Assembly: GCF_011602485.2 (NCBI RefSeq)
Contig: NZ_CP050022.2
Location: 1,322,001 to 1,386,000 of the forward strand
Origin: Bradyrhizobium sp. 1(2017)
GTDB taxonomy: Bacteria > Pseudomonadota > Alphaproteobacteria > Rhizobiales > Xanthobacteraceae
Direction: 5' to 3'
Length of the DNA stretch: 64,000 nt
Positions within the stretch are counted from its first letter, which is position 1. The number at the start of each line of letters is the position of its first letter. The position numbers were made by a program, and so were the translations under genes. The notes beneath the pieces are model-generated. The model saw nothing but the letters and a program-made list of their open reading frames with translations, made no database searches and was not told the DNA's origin. Positions 57,181 to 64,000 of this stretch are shown one piece after another.

Positions 57181-57214
57181 TTGGTACTCTGAACTGATTG
57201 GCACTCTGTACTGA
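57181..57214. promoter_or_regulatory. 17-bp tandem direct repeat in the monooxygenase leader
   Basis: TTGGTACTCTGAACTGA and TTGGCACTCTGTACTGA stand head to tail, 15 of 17 bases alike, starting 9 bases upstream of the monooxygenase start codon. Two in-phase copies suggest a binding site for a regulator, or a slippage product. Confidence 0.5.
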
Positions 57215-57454
57215 GCGCTCTTCGAATGATAGACGTGCGCCCGAACTTGGCGACGTTCTTGCATATCCTAGACTTGGATGTCTCGGCCTTGGCAAGGCCA
57301 AAATCCGTTGGCGCTGCCGCACTTGGCAAGCCAAACTCAAGAGAGCAAGAACGAAATCCCAAGAGAACTCCAGAACGATCGAACTTCCCGCCACTTTCGA
57401 GGACCTGCCCGTATCGGGTAATGTCCTCCGTTTCAGAGCCTCGAAAAACAAGCA

Positions 57455-58840
57455 ATGACCAGAGCTGACGCCATCGCCCGTGCCCGTGAAGACTTCACCT
57501 CCGGTACGTTTCTTTCCGAGCTCGACCGCCGCGTCGCCTTCAAGACCGAAAGCCAGAATCCGGCGCGCGGCGCCGAGCTGCGCGCCTATCTGGAACAGGA
57601 GATGCAGCCGGCCTTTGCCGCGCTGGATTTTTCCAGCCGCATCGTCGAATCCCCGAGCGGCAAGGCGCCGTTCCTGTTCGCCGAGCACCACGAGAGCGCC
57701 TCGGTGCCGACCGTGCTGATCTACGGCCATGGCGATGTCGTTGACGGCATGGAGGGCGAGTGGCGCGATGGCCGCGATCCCTGGCGCACCACGGTTGCGG
57801 GCACGCGTCTCTACGGCCGCGGCACCGCCGACAACAAGGGGCAGCACAGCATCAACATGGCGGCGCTGCGCGCCGTGCGGGATGCCCGTGGCGGCAAGCT
57901 CGGATTCAACGCCAAATTCATCGTCGAGATGGGCGAGGAGATCGGCTCGCCCGATCTCGGCAAGGTCTGCGATCTCAATCGCGATGCGCTCAAGGCCGAC
58001 CTGTTCATGGCCTCCGACGGGCCGCGCCTGTCGGCCGATCGGCCGACGCTGTTCCTTGGCTGTCGTGGCGGCATCCGCATTCATCTCGACGTCAACTTGC
58101 GCGATGGCGGCCATCATTCCGGCAATTGGGGCGGCGTGCTCGCCAACCCTGCGACCATCCTCGTCAACGCGATCTCCACGCTGGTCGACGGCCACGGCCG
58201 CCTCCTGCTCGACGTGCTGAAGCCGCCCCGCCTCACCAACCAGATCCGCTCCTATCTCGCCGACGTGCAGGTGGTGCCGACCGCGGACGAGCCAGCGCTG
58301 GCGGAGAATTGGGGCGAGGACGGCCTGTCGGCGGCCGAGCGGCTCTACGCCTGGAACACGCTGGAAGTGCTGGCGATGTCCTCGGGCAACATCGATAAGC
58401 CGGCGAACGCCATTCCCGGCCATGCCAATGCCGTCCTGCAACTGCGTTTCGTGGTCGGGACCAGGATCGAGGGCCTGATCGAGGCCATCCGCGCGCATCT
58501 GGTCGCAAAGGGTTTTCCGATGGTCGAGGTGCGGGCGGCCCAGAGTTTTGCTGCATCGCGCACAGACTTCGACAGCCCCTGGATCAAATGGGCGGCGGAT
58601 TCGGTGCAGGAGACCACCGGCAGGGCGCCGGCCGTGCTGCCGAATTTCGGCGGCTCGCTCCCCAACGACGTGTTCTCCGAGATCCTGGGCCTGCCCACCA
58701 TCTGGGTGCCGCACTCCTATCCCGGCTGCTCGCAGCATGCGCCCAATGAGCACATCCTGCTGCCATTGACCGAAGAGGCCTTGACGGTGATGGCCGGGCT
58801 GTTCTGGGATCTCGGCGAGTTGCCGGCGCCGTTAACCTGA
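57455..58840 (+). CDS. M20 family metallopeptidase/amidohydrolase
   Basis: A 461-residue zinc peptidase or deacylase. Metal ligands are in VLIYGHGDVV, LYGRGTADNKGQ, and MGEEIGSPDLG (Glu-Glu base and ligand); later ligands lie in DGPRLS and near HAPNEHI at the end. The dimerisation domain is in the middle (RGGIRIHLDVNLRDGGHHSG). Length fits the dipeptidase subgroup (ArgE/DapE/carnosinase-like, M20). It lies upstream of the gltIJKL transporter on the same strand, 87 bases away, and could supply glutamate or aspartate from a conjugate. Confidence 0.93.
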   Translation: MTRADAIARAREDFTSGTFLSELDRRVAFKTESQNPARGAELRAYLEQEMQPAFAALDFSSRIVESPSGKAPFLFAEHHESASVPTVLIYGHGDVVDGMEGEWRDGRDPWRTTVAGTRLYGRGTADNKGQHSINMAALRAVRDARGGKLGFNAKFIVEMGEEIGSPDLGKVCDLNRDALKADLFMASDGPRLSADRPTLFLGCRGGIRIHLDVNLRDGGHHSGNWGGVLANPATILVNAISTLVDGHGRLLLDVLKPPRLTNQIRSYLADVQVVPTADEPALAENWGEDGLSAAERLYAWNTLEVLAMSSGNIDKPANAIPGHANAVLQLRFVVGTRIEGLIEAIRAHLVAKGFPMVEVRAAQSFAASRTDFDSPWIKWAADSVQETTGRAPAVLPNFGGSLPNDVFSEILGLPTIWVPHSYPGCSQHAPNEHILLPLTEEALTVMAGLFWDLGELPAPLT

Positions 58841-58927
58841 GCTCTTGATCCAGCCGAAAGTTACATTCTAATCCGGCTCGATTTGTGCTTGCATCCGGGC
58901 CGCATCATCCGAAAGGGGAAGAGAAAA

Positions 58928-59839
58928 GTGAAACATTTCCGCCACATCGGGCTCGCGCTCGCCGCGACCTTCGTCGTCAGCCAGGCCGGGGCCCAGGAGC
59001 TGACCGGCACGCTGAAGAACATCAAGGATACCGGTGCGATCACGCTCGGCTTCCGCGATTCCTCGATCCCATTCTCCTATCTCGACGACAACCAGAAGCC
59101 CGTCGGGTTCGCGATGGACATCTGCTACAAGATCGTCGATGCCGTGAAGAAGGAGCTCAAGCTCGACAAGCTCGAGGTCAAGCTCAACCCGGTGACCTCG
59201 GCGACCCGTATTCCGTTGATGGCCAACGGCACGATCGACCTCGAATGCGGCTCGACCACCAACAATGCCGAGCGCCAGAAGCAGGTCGCCTTCACCAACA
59301 CCCACTTCCTGACCGCGAGCCGCTACGTGTTCAAGAAGTCGAGCGGCCTCAAGTCGATCGACGACCTCAAGGGCAAGACCGTGGTCTCGACCGCCGGCAC
59401 CACCAACATCAAGCAGCTCACCGAGGCCAACGTCGAGAAAAAGCTCGGCGCCAACATCATTCCGGCCAAGGATCACGCCGAAGCCTTCCTGATGGTCGAG
59501 ACCGATCGCGCCGTCGCCTTCGTCATGGACGACATTCTGCTGGCGAGCCTCGTTGCCGGCTCGAAGGCGCCAGGGGACTACGCCATCTCCAAGGATGCGT
59601 TCTCCAAGCCCGAGCCCTACGGCATCATGTTGCGCAAGGACGACGCCGCCTTCAAGAAGGTGGTCGATGCCGCGACTGCCGCGCTCTACACCTCCGGCGA
59701 GGCCCAGAAGATCTACGACAAATGGTTCACGGCCAAGATCCCGCCGAAGGGTCTCAACCTCAACACGCCGATCTCGGCCGAGCTGAAGAACGAGTTCGCC
59801 AAGCCGTCGGACTCGCCAAACCCGGACGATTATAAGTAA
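58928..59839 (+). CDS. gltI: Glutamate/aspartate ABC transporter, periplasmic binding protein
   Basis: A 303-residue periplasmic protein with signal peptide (FRHIGLALAATFVVSQAGA-Q). The mature part shows ITLGFRDSSIPFSYLDDNQK, VGFAMDICYKIVDAVK, LECGSTTNNAERQKQVAFTN (the ligand-binding Ser-Thr-Thr) and VVSTAGTTNIKQL, all as in GltI. The start is GTG at 58928 after GGGGAAGAG. It is the first gene of gltIJKL, separated from the permeases by a stem-loop that would allow more binding protein than membrane subunits. Confidence 0.94.
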   Translation: MKHFRHIGLALAATFVVSQAGAQELTGTLKNIKDTGAITLGFRDSSIPFSYLDDNQKPVGFAMDICYKIVDAVKKELKLDKLEVKLNPVTSATRIPLMANGTIDLECGSTTNNAERQKQVAFTNTHFLTASRYVFKKSSGLKSIDDLKGKTVVSTAGTTNIKQLTEANVEKKLGANIIPAKDHAEAFLMVETDRAVAFVMDDILLASLVAGSKAPGDYAISKDAFSKPEPYGIMLRKDDAAFKKVVDAATAALYTSGEAQKIYDKWFTAKIPPKGLNLNTPISAELKNEFAKPSDSPNPDDYK

Positions 59840-59846
59840 GAGAAAC

Positions 59847-59904
59847 CTCGATCTTTCGATCGAGATCATGTCCGGCCACTCTTGACACAGGGGTGGCCGG
59901 ACAT
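59847..59904 (+). terminator. Intercistronic stem-loops between gltI and gltJ
   Basis: CTCGATC/GATCGAG (loop TTTC) and a perfect 12-bp ATGTCCGGCCAC/GTGGCCGGACAT stem. They lie between the binding-protein gene and the permeases. Such structures usually give partial termination or stabilise the upstream message. Confidence 0.65.
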
Positions 59905-59956
59905 TTGCATAGGCGCCCAGGACGTCCAATGACGGGCGCGTTCGCGCGGGGGACAC

Positions 59957-60688
59957 GTGAACTACAACTGGAACTGGGGAATCTTTTTCCAGCCGAACCC
60001 GATGGGGACCGGCACCTATCTCGACATGCTGCTGTCGGGGCTGGCGCTGACCCTCAAGACAGCGGTGCTGGCCTGGATCATCGCGCTGGTCACCGGCTCG
60101 ATCGTCGGCGTCATGCGCACGCTGCCCTCGAAAGGCGCCACCTGGTTCGGCTTTGCTTATGTGGAATTCTTCCGCAACATGCCGCTGCTGGTGCAGCTCT
60201 TCCTGTGGTTCTTCGTGTTGCCGGAAATCCTGCCGAAGGCCGCCGGGCTGTGGCTGAAGCAGCTGCCCAACGCGCCGTTCTGGACGGCGGCGATCGGCGT
60301 CGGCCTGTTCATGTCGGCGCGCGTGGCCGTGCAGCTGCAGGCCGGCATCGGCTCGCTGCCGCGCGGGCAGAAGATGGCGGCGACTGCGCTGGGCCTCACC
60401 ACCGTGCAGGGTTATCGCTACGTGCTGCTGCCGATGGCGTTCCGCATCATCCTGCCGCCGCTGACCTCCGAGTTCCTCAACACCATCAAGAACACCGCGG
60501 TCGCGATCACCATCGGCCTGCTCGAGCTGACCGGACAGGCGCGCTCGATGCAGGAATTCTCGTTCCAGGTGTTCGAGGCCTTCACCGCCGCGACCATCCT
60601 CTACCTCCTCGTCAACGCCGTCGTCGTGACCGCGATGCGCTTCCTCGAGCGCTGGGTCGCGATCCCCGGCTACATCACGGGGAAATAA
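59957..60688 (+). CDS. gltJ: Glutamate/aspartate ABC transporter permease
   Basis: A 243-residue inner-membrane permease with about five helices. The N-terminus MNYNWNWGIFFQPNP is typical of GltJ. It has the His/Glu/Phe-type permease helix pattern (FGFAYVEFFRNMPLLVQLFL) and the EAA loop region (ATALGLTTVQGYRYVLLPMAFRI, cut in part), ending in the ITGK tail. The start is GTG with GGGGGA upstream. It is directly followed by gltK, only 3 bases apart. Confidence 0.94.
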   Translation: MNYNWNWGIFFQPNPMGTGTYLDMLLSGLALTLKTAVLAWIIALVTGSIVGVMRTLPSKGATWFGFAYVEFFRNMPLLVQLFLWFFVLPEILPKAAGLWLKQLPNAPFWTAAIGVGLFMSARVAVQLQAGIGSLPRGQKMAATALGLTTVQGYRYVLLPMAFRIILPPLTSEFLNTIKNTAVAITIGLLELTGQARSMQEFSFQVFEAFTAATILYLLVNAVVVTAMRFLERWVAIPGYITGK

Positions 60689-60691
60689 GCA

Positions 60692-61384
60692 ATGCTCGGT
60701 AATTTCGATTTCGACGTCATCCGCCGCGCACTGCCCTATCTGTTCTACGAGGGCATGACCTTCACGCTGACGCTGACGGCACTCGCAGCGCTCGGCGGCC
60801 TCATCTTCGGCACGGCGCTCGCCCTGATGCGTCTGTCCGGCCTCAAGCTGCTCGGACGCATCGCCGGCATCTATGTCGACTTCATGCGCTCGCTGCCGCT
60901 GGTGCTGGTGATCTTCTGGTTCTACTTCCTGGTGCCCTATATCGGGCAATGGGTGACCGGCGCCTCGCGCCCCATCAGCGTCGGCGCCTTCGCCTCCTCG
61001 CTCATTACCTTCATCATGTTCGAGGCGGCGTACTTCTCCGAGATCATGCGCGCCGGCATCCAGTCGATCTCGCGCGGACAGCCGGCCGCGGCGAGCGCGC
61101 TGGGGCTGACCTACGCCCAGACCATGCGCTACGTCGTGCTGCCGCAGGCGTTCCGCAACATGCTGCCGGTTCTGATCACGCAGACCATCGTGCTGTTCCA
61201 GGACACCTCGCTGGTCTACGTCCTGTCGATCACGGACTTCCTGGGAGCGGCGAGCAAGGTGGCGCAACGCGACGGGCGCCTGGTCGAAATGTACCTGTTC
61301 GCAGCGGTCGTCTACTTCACCATTTCCTGTATCGCGTCCTTCGGCGTTCGCCGGCTCCAGGCGCGCATCGCCATCATTCGATAG
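60692..61384 (+). CDS. gltK: Glutamate/aspartate ABC transporter permease
   Basis: A 230-residue permease with five or so helices: N-terminal YLFYEGMTFTLTLTALAAL, the IYVDFMRSLPLVLVIFWFYF helix, and the EAA loop AASALGLTYAQTMRYVVLP. It pairs with GltJ to form the channel. The ATG lies 3 bases after the gltJ stop and the gltL frame begins a few bases after its end, so the three are tightly coupled. Confidence 0.94.
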   Translation: MLGNFDFDVIRRALPYLFYEGMTFTLTLTALAALGGLIFGTALALMRLSGLKLLGRIAGIYVDFMRSLPLVLVIFWFYFLVPYIGQWVTGASRPISVGAFASSLITFIMFEAAYFSEIMRAGIQSISRGQPAAASALGLTYAQTMRYVVLPQAFRNMLPVLITQTIVLFQDTSLVYVLSITDFLGAASKVAQRDGRLVEMYLFAAVVYFTISCIASFGVRRLQARIAIIR

Positions 61385-61396
61385 AGCGTGTCGGTC

Positions 61397-62128
61397 ATGA
61401 TCGAAATCAGCCACGTCAACAAATGGTACACCCCGACCTTCCAGGTGCTGACGGATTGCACCACCAGCGTCACCAAGGGCGAGGTGGTCGTGGTCTGCGG
61501 CCCCTCGGGGTCGGGCAAGTCGACGCTGATCAAATGCGTCAATGCGCTGGAGCCGTTCCAGAGCGGCGACATCCTGGTCGACGGCACCAAGGTCAACGAT
61601 CCCAAGACCAATCTGCCGAAGCTGCGCTCGCGCGTCGGCATGGTGTTCCAGCACTTCGAGCTGTTCCCGCACCTGAAGATCATCGACAATCTCTGCCTCT
61701 CGCAGGAGAAGGTGCTGGGCCGGTCGCACGCCAAGGCGGTGACGAAGGGCATGCAGCTGCTCGAGCGCGTCGGCTTGAAGGAGCAGGCGCAGAAATTTCC
61801 CGCCCAGCTCTCCGGCGGCCAGCAGCAGCGCGTCGCCATCGCGCGCGCGCTCGCGATGGATCCGATCGTCATGCTGTTCGACGAGCCGACCTCGGCGCTC
61901 GATCCTGAAATGGTCAGCGAAGTCCTCGACGTCATGGTCGATCTCGCCCGCGAAGGCATGACCATGATGGTCGTCACTCACGAGATGGGTTTTGCCCGCA
62001 AGGTCGCCAACCGCGTCATCTTCATGGATCGCGGCGAGATCGTCGAGGACGCCCCGAAGGACGATTTCTTCGGCAAGCCGCGCAGCGACCGCGCGCAGAA
62101 GTTCTTGTCGAAGATCCTTTCCCACTAA
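61397..62128 (+). CDS. gltL: Glutamate/aspartate ABC transporter ATP-binding protein
   Basis: A 243-residue ATPase. Walker [11 protein letters not shown]-loop [10 protein letters not shown], signature [15 protein letters not shown], Walker [16 protein letters not shown], and H-loop VVTHEMGFA are complete. The ATG at 61397 gives [11 protein letters not shown]; an in-frame GTG at 61388 is an alternative start with no better ribosome site. It is the last gene of the gltIJKL operon. Confidence 0.95.
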   Translation: MIEISHVNKWYTPTFQVLTDCTTSVTKGEVVVVCGPSGSGKSTLIKCVNALEPFQSGDILVDGTKVNDPKTNLPKLRSRVGMVFQHFELFPHLKIIDNLCLSQEKVLGRSHAKAVTKGMQLLERVGLKEQAQKFPAQLSGGQQQRVAIARALAMDPIVMLFDEPTSALDPEMVSEVLDVMVDLAREGMTMMVVTHEMGFARKVANRVIFMDRGEIVEDAPKDDFFGKPRSDRAQKFLSKILSH

Positions 62129-62132
62129 CTCC

Positions 62133-62233
62133 GTCGTCATTCCGGGATGGCCCGAAAGGGCCAGGCCCGGAATCCATAACCCCGGCTGGTGGTTATGGAT
62201 TCCGGACTCGTCGCGACGCGCCGCCCCGGAAAT
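62133..62233. repeat. Palindromic intergenic element after gltL
   Basis: An inner stem AATCCATAACC (62171-62181)/GGTTATGGATT (62191-62201) and outer GTCATTCCGGG/CCCCGGAAATGAC arms. This is a widespread Bradyrhizobium repeat type. No coding content. Confidence 0.8.
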
Positions 62234-62310
62234 GACTGGTTGAGGGTTTCGGGGCATCAACAAATCCCGTATAGGGACAGGTAAATCCCTTTCTCGCCAG
62301 GAGACCTGCC

Positions 62311-63171
62311 TTGGACTCGATCGCCTATGTCAACGGCTCATTCGTCCCGCTCTCGGACGCGAAGGTCTCGATCCTCGACCGCGGCTTCCTGTTCGCCGAC
62401 GGCATCTACGAGGTCTCCGCCGTGCTCGACGGCAAGCTGGTCGACAATGCCTCGCATCTGGCGCGGCTGGAGCGCTCGGTCGGAGAGATCAAGCTGAAGC
62501 TGCCCGAGACGGTCGAGCGCATCACCGAGCTGCAGAAGGAGCTGATCGCGCGCAACAAGGTCGAGGACGGCCTCGTCTACCTCCAGGTCACGCGCGGTGC
62601 CGACACGGGCCGCGACTTCGCGTTTCCCAAGGGCGACGTCAAGTCGAGCCTGGTGATGTTCACCTCGGAGAAGGACATCATCAATGCGGCGTCGGCCAAG
62701 TCCGGCATCAACGTGATCACCGTGCCCGACATCCGGTGGGAACGCCGCGACATCAAGAGCGTGGCGCTGCTGGCGCAGGTGCTGGCCAAGCAGGCCGCGG
62801 CGGAAGCCGGCGCCGGCGAAGCCTGGATGCTGGAAGACGGCTACGTCACCGAAGGCGGCTCGTCTTCCGCGTTCATCCTCACCAAGGACGACGTCATCGT
62901 CACCCGCAAGAATTCCAACGCGATCCTGCCGGGCTGCACCCGCAAGGCCGTGGTGGCGCTCGCCGAGGAGCGCCAGCTCCGCGTCGAGGAGCGTTCCTTT
63001 ACAGTAGCCGAGGCGCTGGCCGCGAAGGAGGCCTTTGCGACGTCGGCTTCACTGTTCGTCCAGCCGGTGGTTGCGATCGACGGCAAGAAGGTCGGCGACG
63101 GCAAACCCGGCCCGATGGCCACGCGCCTGCGCGAGATCTATGTGGATTTCGCCAAAGCGACGGCGGTCTGA
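62311..63171 (+). CDS. D-amino-acid aminotransferase
   Basis: A 286-residue fold-type IV PLP enzyme. VNGSFVPLSDAKVSILDRGF, FADGIYEV, PLP Lys149 in RRDIKSVALL, and EGGSSSAFILTKDD (phosphate-binding region) match D-alanine aminotransferases; the length is also right. It interconverts D-amino acids with 2-oxo acids such as pyruvate and 2-oxoglutarate. The start is TTG with AGGAG 8 bases upstream. It follows the glutamate transporter but is separated by a repeat, so it is its own unit. Confidence 0.92.
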   Translation: MDSIAYVNGSFVPLSDAKVSILDRGFLFADGIYEVSAVLDGKLVDNASHLARLERSVGEIKLKLPETVERITELQKELIARNKVEDGLVYLQVTRGADTGRDFAFPKGDVKSSLVMFTSEKDIINAASAKSGINVITVPDIRWERRDIKSVALLAQVLAKQAAAEAGAGEAWMLEDGYVTEGGSSSAFILTKDDVIVTRKNSNAILPGCTRKAVVALAEERQLRVEERSFTVAEALAAKEAFATSASLFVQPVVAIDGKKVGDGKPGPMATRLREIYVDFAKATAV

Positions 63172-63174
63172 TCT

Positions 63175-63258
63175 GTCATTGCCGGGCTTGACCCCGCAAT
63201 CCATCGCGAGAGTCAGAGGTTTTCTTGGATGGATGCGCGGGTCAAGCCCGCGCATGAC
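63175..63258. repeat. Palindromic intergenic element
   Basis: GTCATTGCCGGGCTTGAC at the left and GTCAAGCCCGCGCATGAC at the right pair across about 45 bases. It lies between convergent genes and may also end both transcripts. Confidence 0.7.
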
Positions 63259-63284
63259 GATCTGTATTTGTGTCGACGTGGTGC

Positions 63285-63746
63285 CTACGCCGCCGACGCC
63301 TTCACCTTCACCGGGTGCACCGCGCGGAACGAGATCGCGATCCTGTTCCAGGCGTTGATGGCGGCGATCAGCATGGTCAGGTTCACCGTCTCCTCCTCGG
63401 AGAACTGCGCGCGGACCTGTTCGTAGACATCATCAGGGGCGCGTGTCTGCGAAATGAGCGTCACCGATTCCGTCCAGGCCAGCGCCGCGCGCTCGCGGTC
63501 GGAATAGAGCGGTGATTCGCGCCAGGCGTCGAGCAGGTAGATGCGCTGCTCGGTCTCGCCGCGCTTGCGGGCGTCCTCGGTGTGCATGTTGATGCAATAG
63601 GCACAGCCGTTGATCTGCGAGGCCCTGATTTTGACCAGCTCGATCAGCGATTTCTCCAGGCCCGTCGACTGGATCTGCGCCTCCAGGGCCATCAGCGCTT
63701 TGATCGTGTCGGGCGCGGCCTGATAGTAATTCATGCGGGGCTTCAT
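63285..63746 (-). CDS. AhpD-like carboxymuconolactone decarboxylase family protein
   Basis: A 153-residue protein with the full AhpD-type motif E-x11-C-x2-C-x3-H: LIELVKIRASQINGCAYC then INMH. These residues make a thiol peroxidase site. It therefore differs from the CMD protein at 1401, which lacks the pair. The Shine-Dalgarno AAGGAG sits only two bases from the ATG at 63752 but seven from the one at 63746, so the latter is chosen. It neighbours a DHA2-type exporter on the same strand. Substrate unknown. Confidence 0.92.
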   Translation of the reverse strand: MKPRMNYYQAAPDTIKALMALEAQIQSTGLEKSLIELVKIRASQINGCAYCINMHTEDARKRGETEQRIYLLDAWRESPLYSDRERAALAWTESVTLISQTRAPDDVYEQVRAQFSEEETVNLTMLIAAINAWNRIAISFRAVHPVKVKASAA

Positions 63747-63772
63747 GGTCATTCTCCTTTCAGGGGTTGAGG

Positions 63773-64000
63773 TCAGTGGGCTCCGCCGGCGGACATCTGG
63801 CCGGACTTCTTCAGGAAGAGGACCGCGATCAGGGCAACGATCAGGGCCATGCCGAGCAAATAGAAGGTGTCGCTGAAGGCGAGGATATAGGCCTGCTTCT
63901 GCACGATACGGCCGATCGCGACATAGGCGCGGCGCGCGGCATCCGCATGGTCGAGGACGCCGTGATTGATGAAATACTGGGTGAGCTGCTCCAGCCGCAT
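63773..64000 (-). CDS. MFS transporter of the DHA2 (EmrB-like) type, C-terminal fragment
   Basis: The last 75 residues of a gene that runs off the window. The end reads VQKQAYILAFSDTFYLLGMALIVALIAVLFLKKSG, the last membrane helix and tail of DHA2-family 14-helix drug exporters, which typically end with this A-F-x-D-x-F pattern. The upstream part of the gene lies beyond position 64000. The AhpD-like gene follows it by 26 bases. Confidence 0.85.
   Translation of the reverse strand: MRLEQLTQYFINHGVLDHADAARRAYVAIGRIVQKQAYILAFSDTFYLLGMALIVALIAVLFLKKSGQMSAGGAH

Noticed and set aside
57198..57214. Sigma-54 promoter (TTGGCAC box)
   Set aside because: The TTGGCAC is not followed by TTGC(A/T) at the required distance and faces away from the monooxygenase gene.
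57173..58753. The monooxygenase frame extends far upstream on the minus strand
   Set aside because: The upstream part overlaps the well-supported M20 peptidase and lacks protein features; the ribosome site and family N-terminus place the start at 57172.

Overview
The window is about 64 kb of GC-rich chromosome (roughly 64% G+C by eye) from an alphaproteobacterium, most probably Bradyrhizobium or a close relative in the Nitrobacteraceae. The reasons are the protein style, the many palindromic intergenic repeats of the kind scattered through Bradyrhizobium genomes, a CpdR-type regulator, and a small heat-shock gene behind a ROSE-type RNA thermometer with an RpoH-like promoter. There is no transposase, integrase, phage gene, CRISPR array or rRNA. 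One tRNA gene (tRNA-Val, GAC) is present. It reads as ordinary core and soft-core chromosome, with a few less GC-rich patches (about 25.7-25.9 kb and 30.4-32.2 kb).

Layout. 0-5 kb: the end of an SPFH protein and its NfeD partner, an HxlR regulator divergent from a carboxymuconolactone decarboxylase-like gene with two operator palindromes between them, an arabinose-5-phosphate isomerase, and an outer-membrane beta-barrel protein. 5-12 kb: glutamate synthase (gltD, gltB) with a repeat element between the subunits. 12-15.6 kb: a secreted proline-rich protein, a secreted alpha/beta hydrolase, Hsp20 with its thermometer, and a lysophospholipase-like hydrolase. 15.8-25.6 kb: a very large RoxA-like di-haem protein with an unusual N-terminal PCP module, a nucleotide cyclase with TPRs, a LysE exporter, a TauE/SafE exporter facing a LysR regulator, a small secreted protein, a solo TctC-type binding protein, and hisN. 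25.6-30.4 kb: a candidate small RNA with exposed anti-Shine-Dalgarno motifs, N-formylglutamate amidohydrolase, cpdR, tRNA-Val, small proteins, a solo branched-chain-type binding protein, and a Nudix hydrolase.

30.4-39.3 kb: small and orphan genes (PAS protein, alpha/beta hydrolases, enolase-superfamily enzyme), a membrane nucleotide cyclase whose sensor domain carries a CxxCH haem motif, a second solo binding protein, an alpha/beta hydrolase that has lost its catalytic serine, and a DUF3606 protein. 39.3-44.6 kb: a two-component system made in one operon with a polytopic DUF4173-type membrane protein, facing a membrane-anchored NagZ-like glycosidase. 44.9-49.4 kb: a TetR regulator with strong palindromic operators facing pspA-yiaA, then a translationally coupled GNAT-like and membrane-protein pair and a small zinc ribbon. 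49.4-57.2 kb: catabolic or redox enzymes (SDR, ALDH, Old Yellow Enzyme, a GFA-like protein lacking zinc ligands, a benzoylformate-decarboxylase-like ThDP enzyme, an FMN-dependent monooxygenase). 57.4-64 kb: an M20 peptidase, a complete glutamate/aspartate ABC transporter (gltIJKL), a D-amino-acid aminotransferase, an AhpD-like protein, and the end of a DHA2-type MFS exporter.

Working together. gltBD (ammonium assimilation), gltIJKL (acidic amino-acid uptake), the D-amino-acid aminotransferase and N-formylglutamate amidohydrolase all concern glutamate, but they are separate transcription units. Envelope and stress themes recur: SPFH/NfeD, PspA/YiaA under a TetR repressor, the DUF4173-type/two-component/GH3 locus, and Hsp20. 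The best candidates for something undescribed are the PCP/RoxA-like fusion, the TetR-controlled PspA-YiaA unit, the candidate anti-SD small RNA, and the haem-type cyclase.
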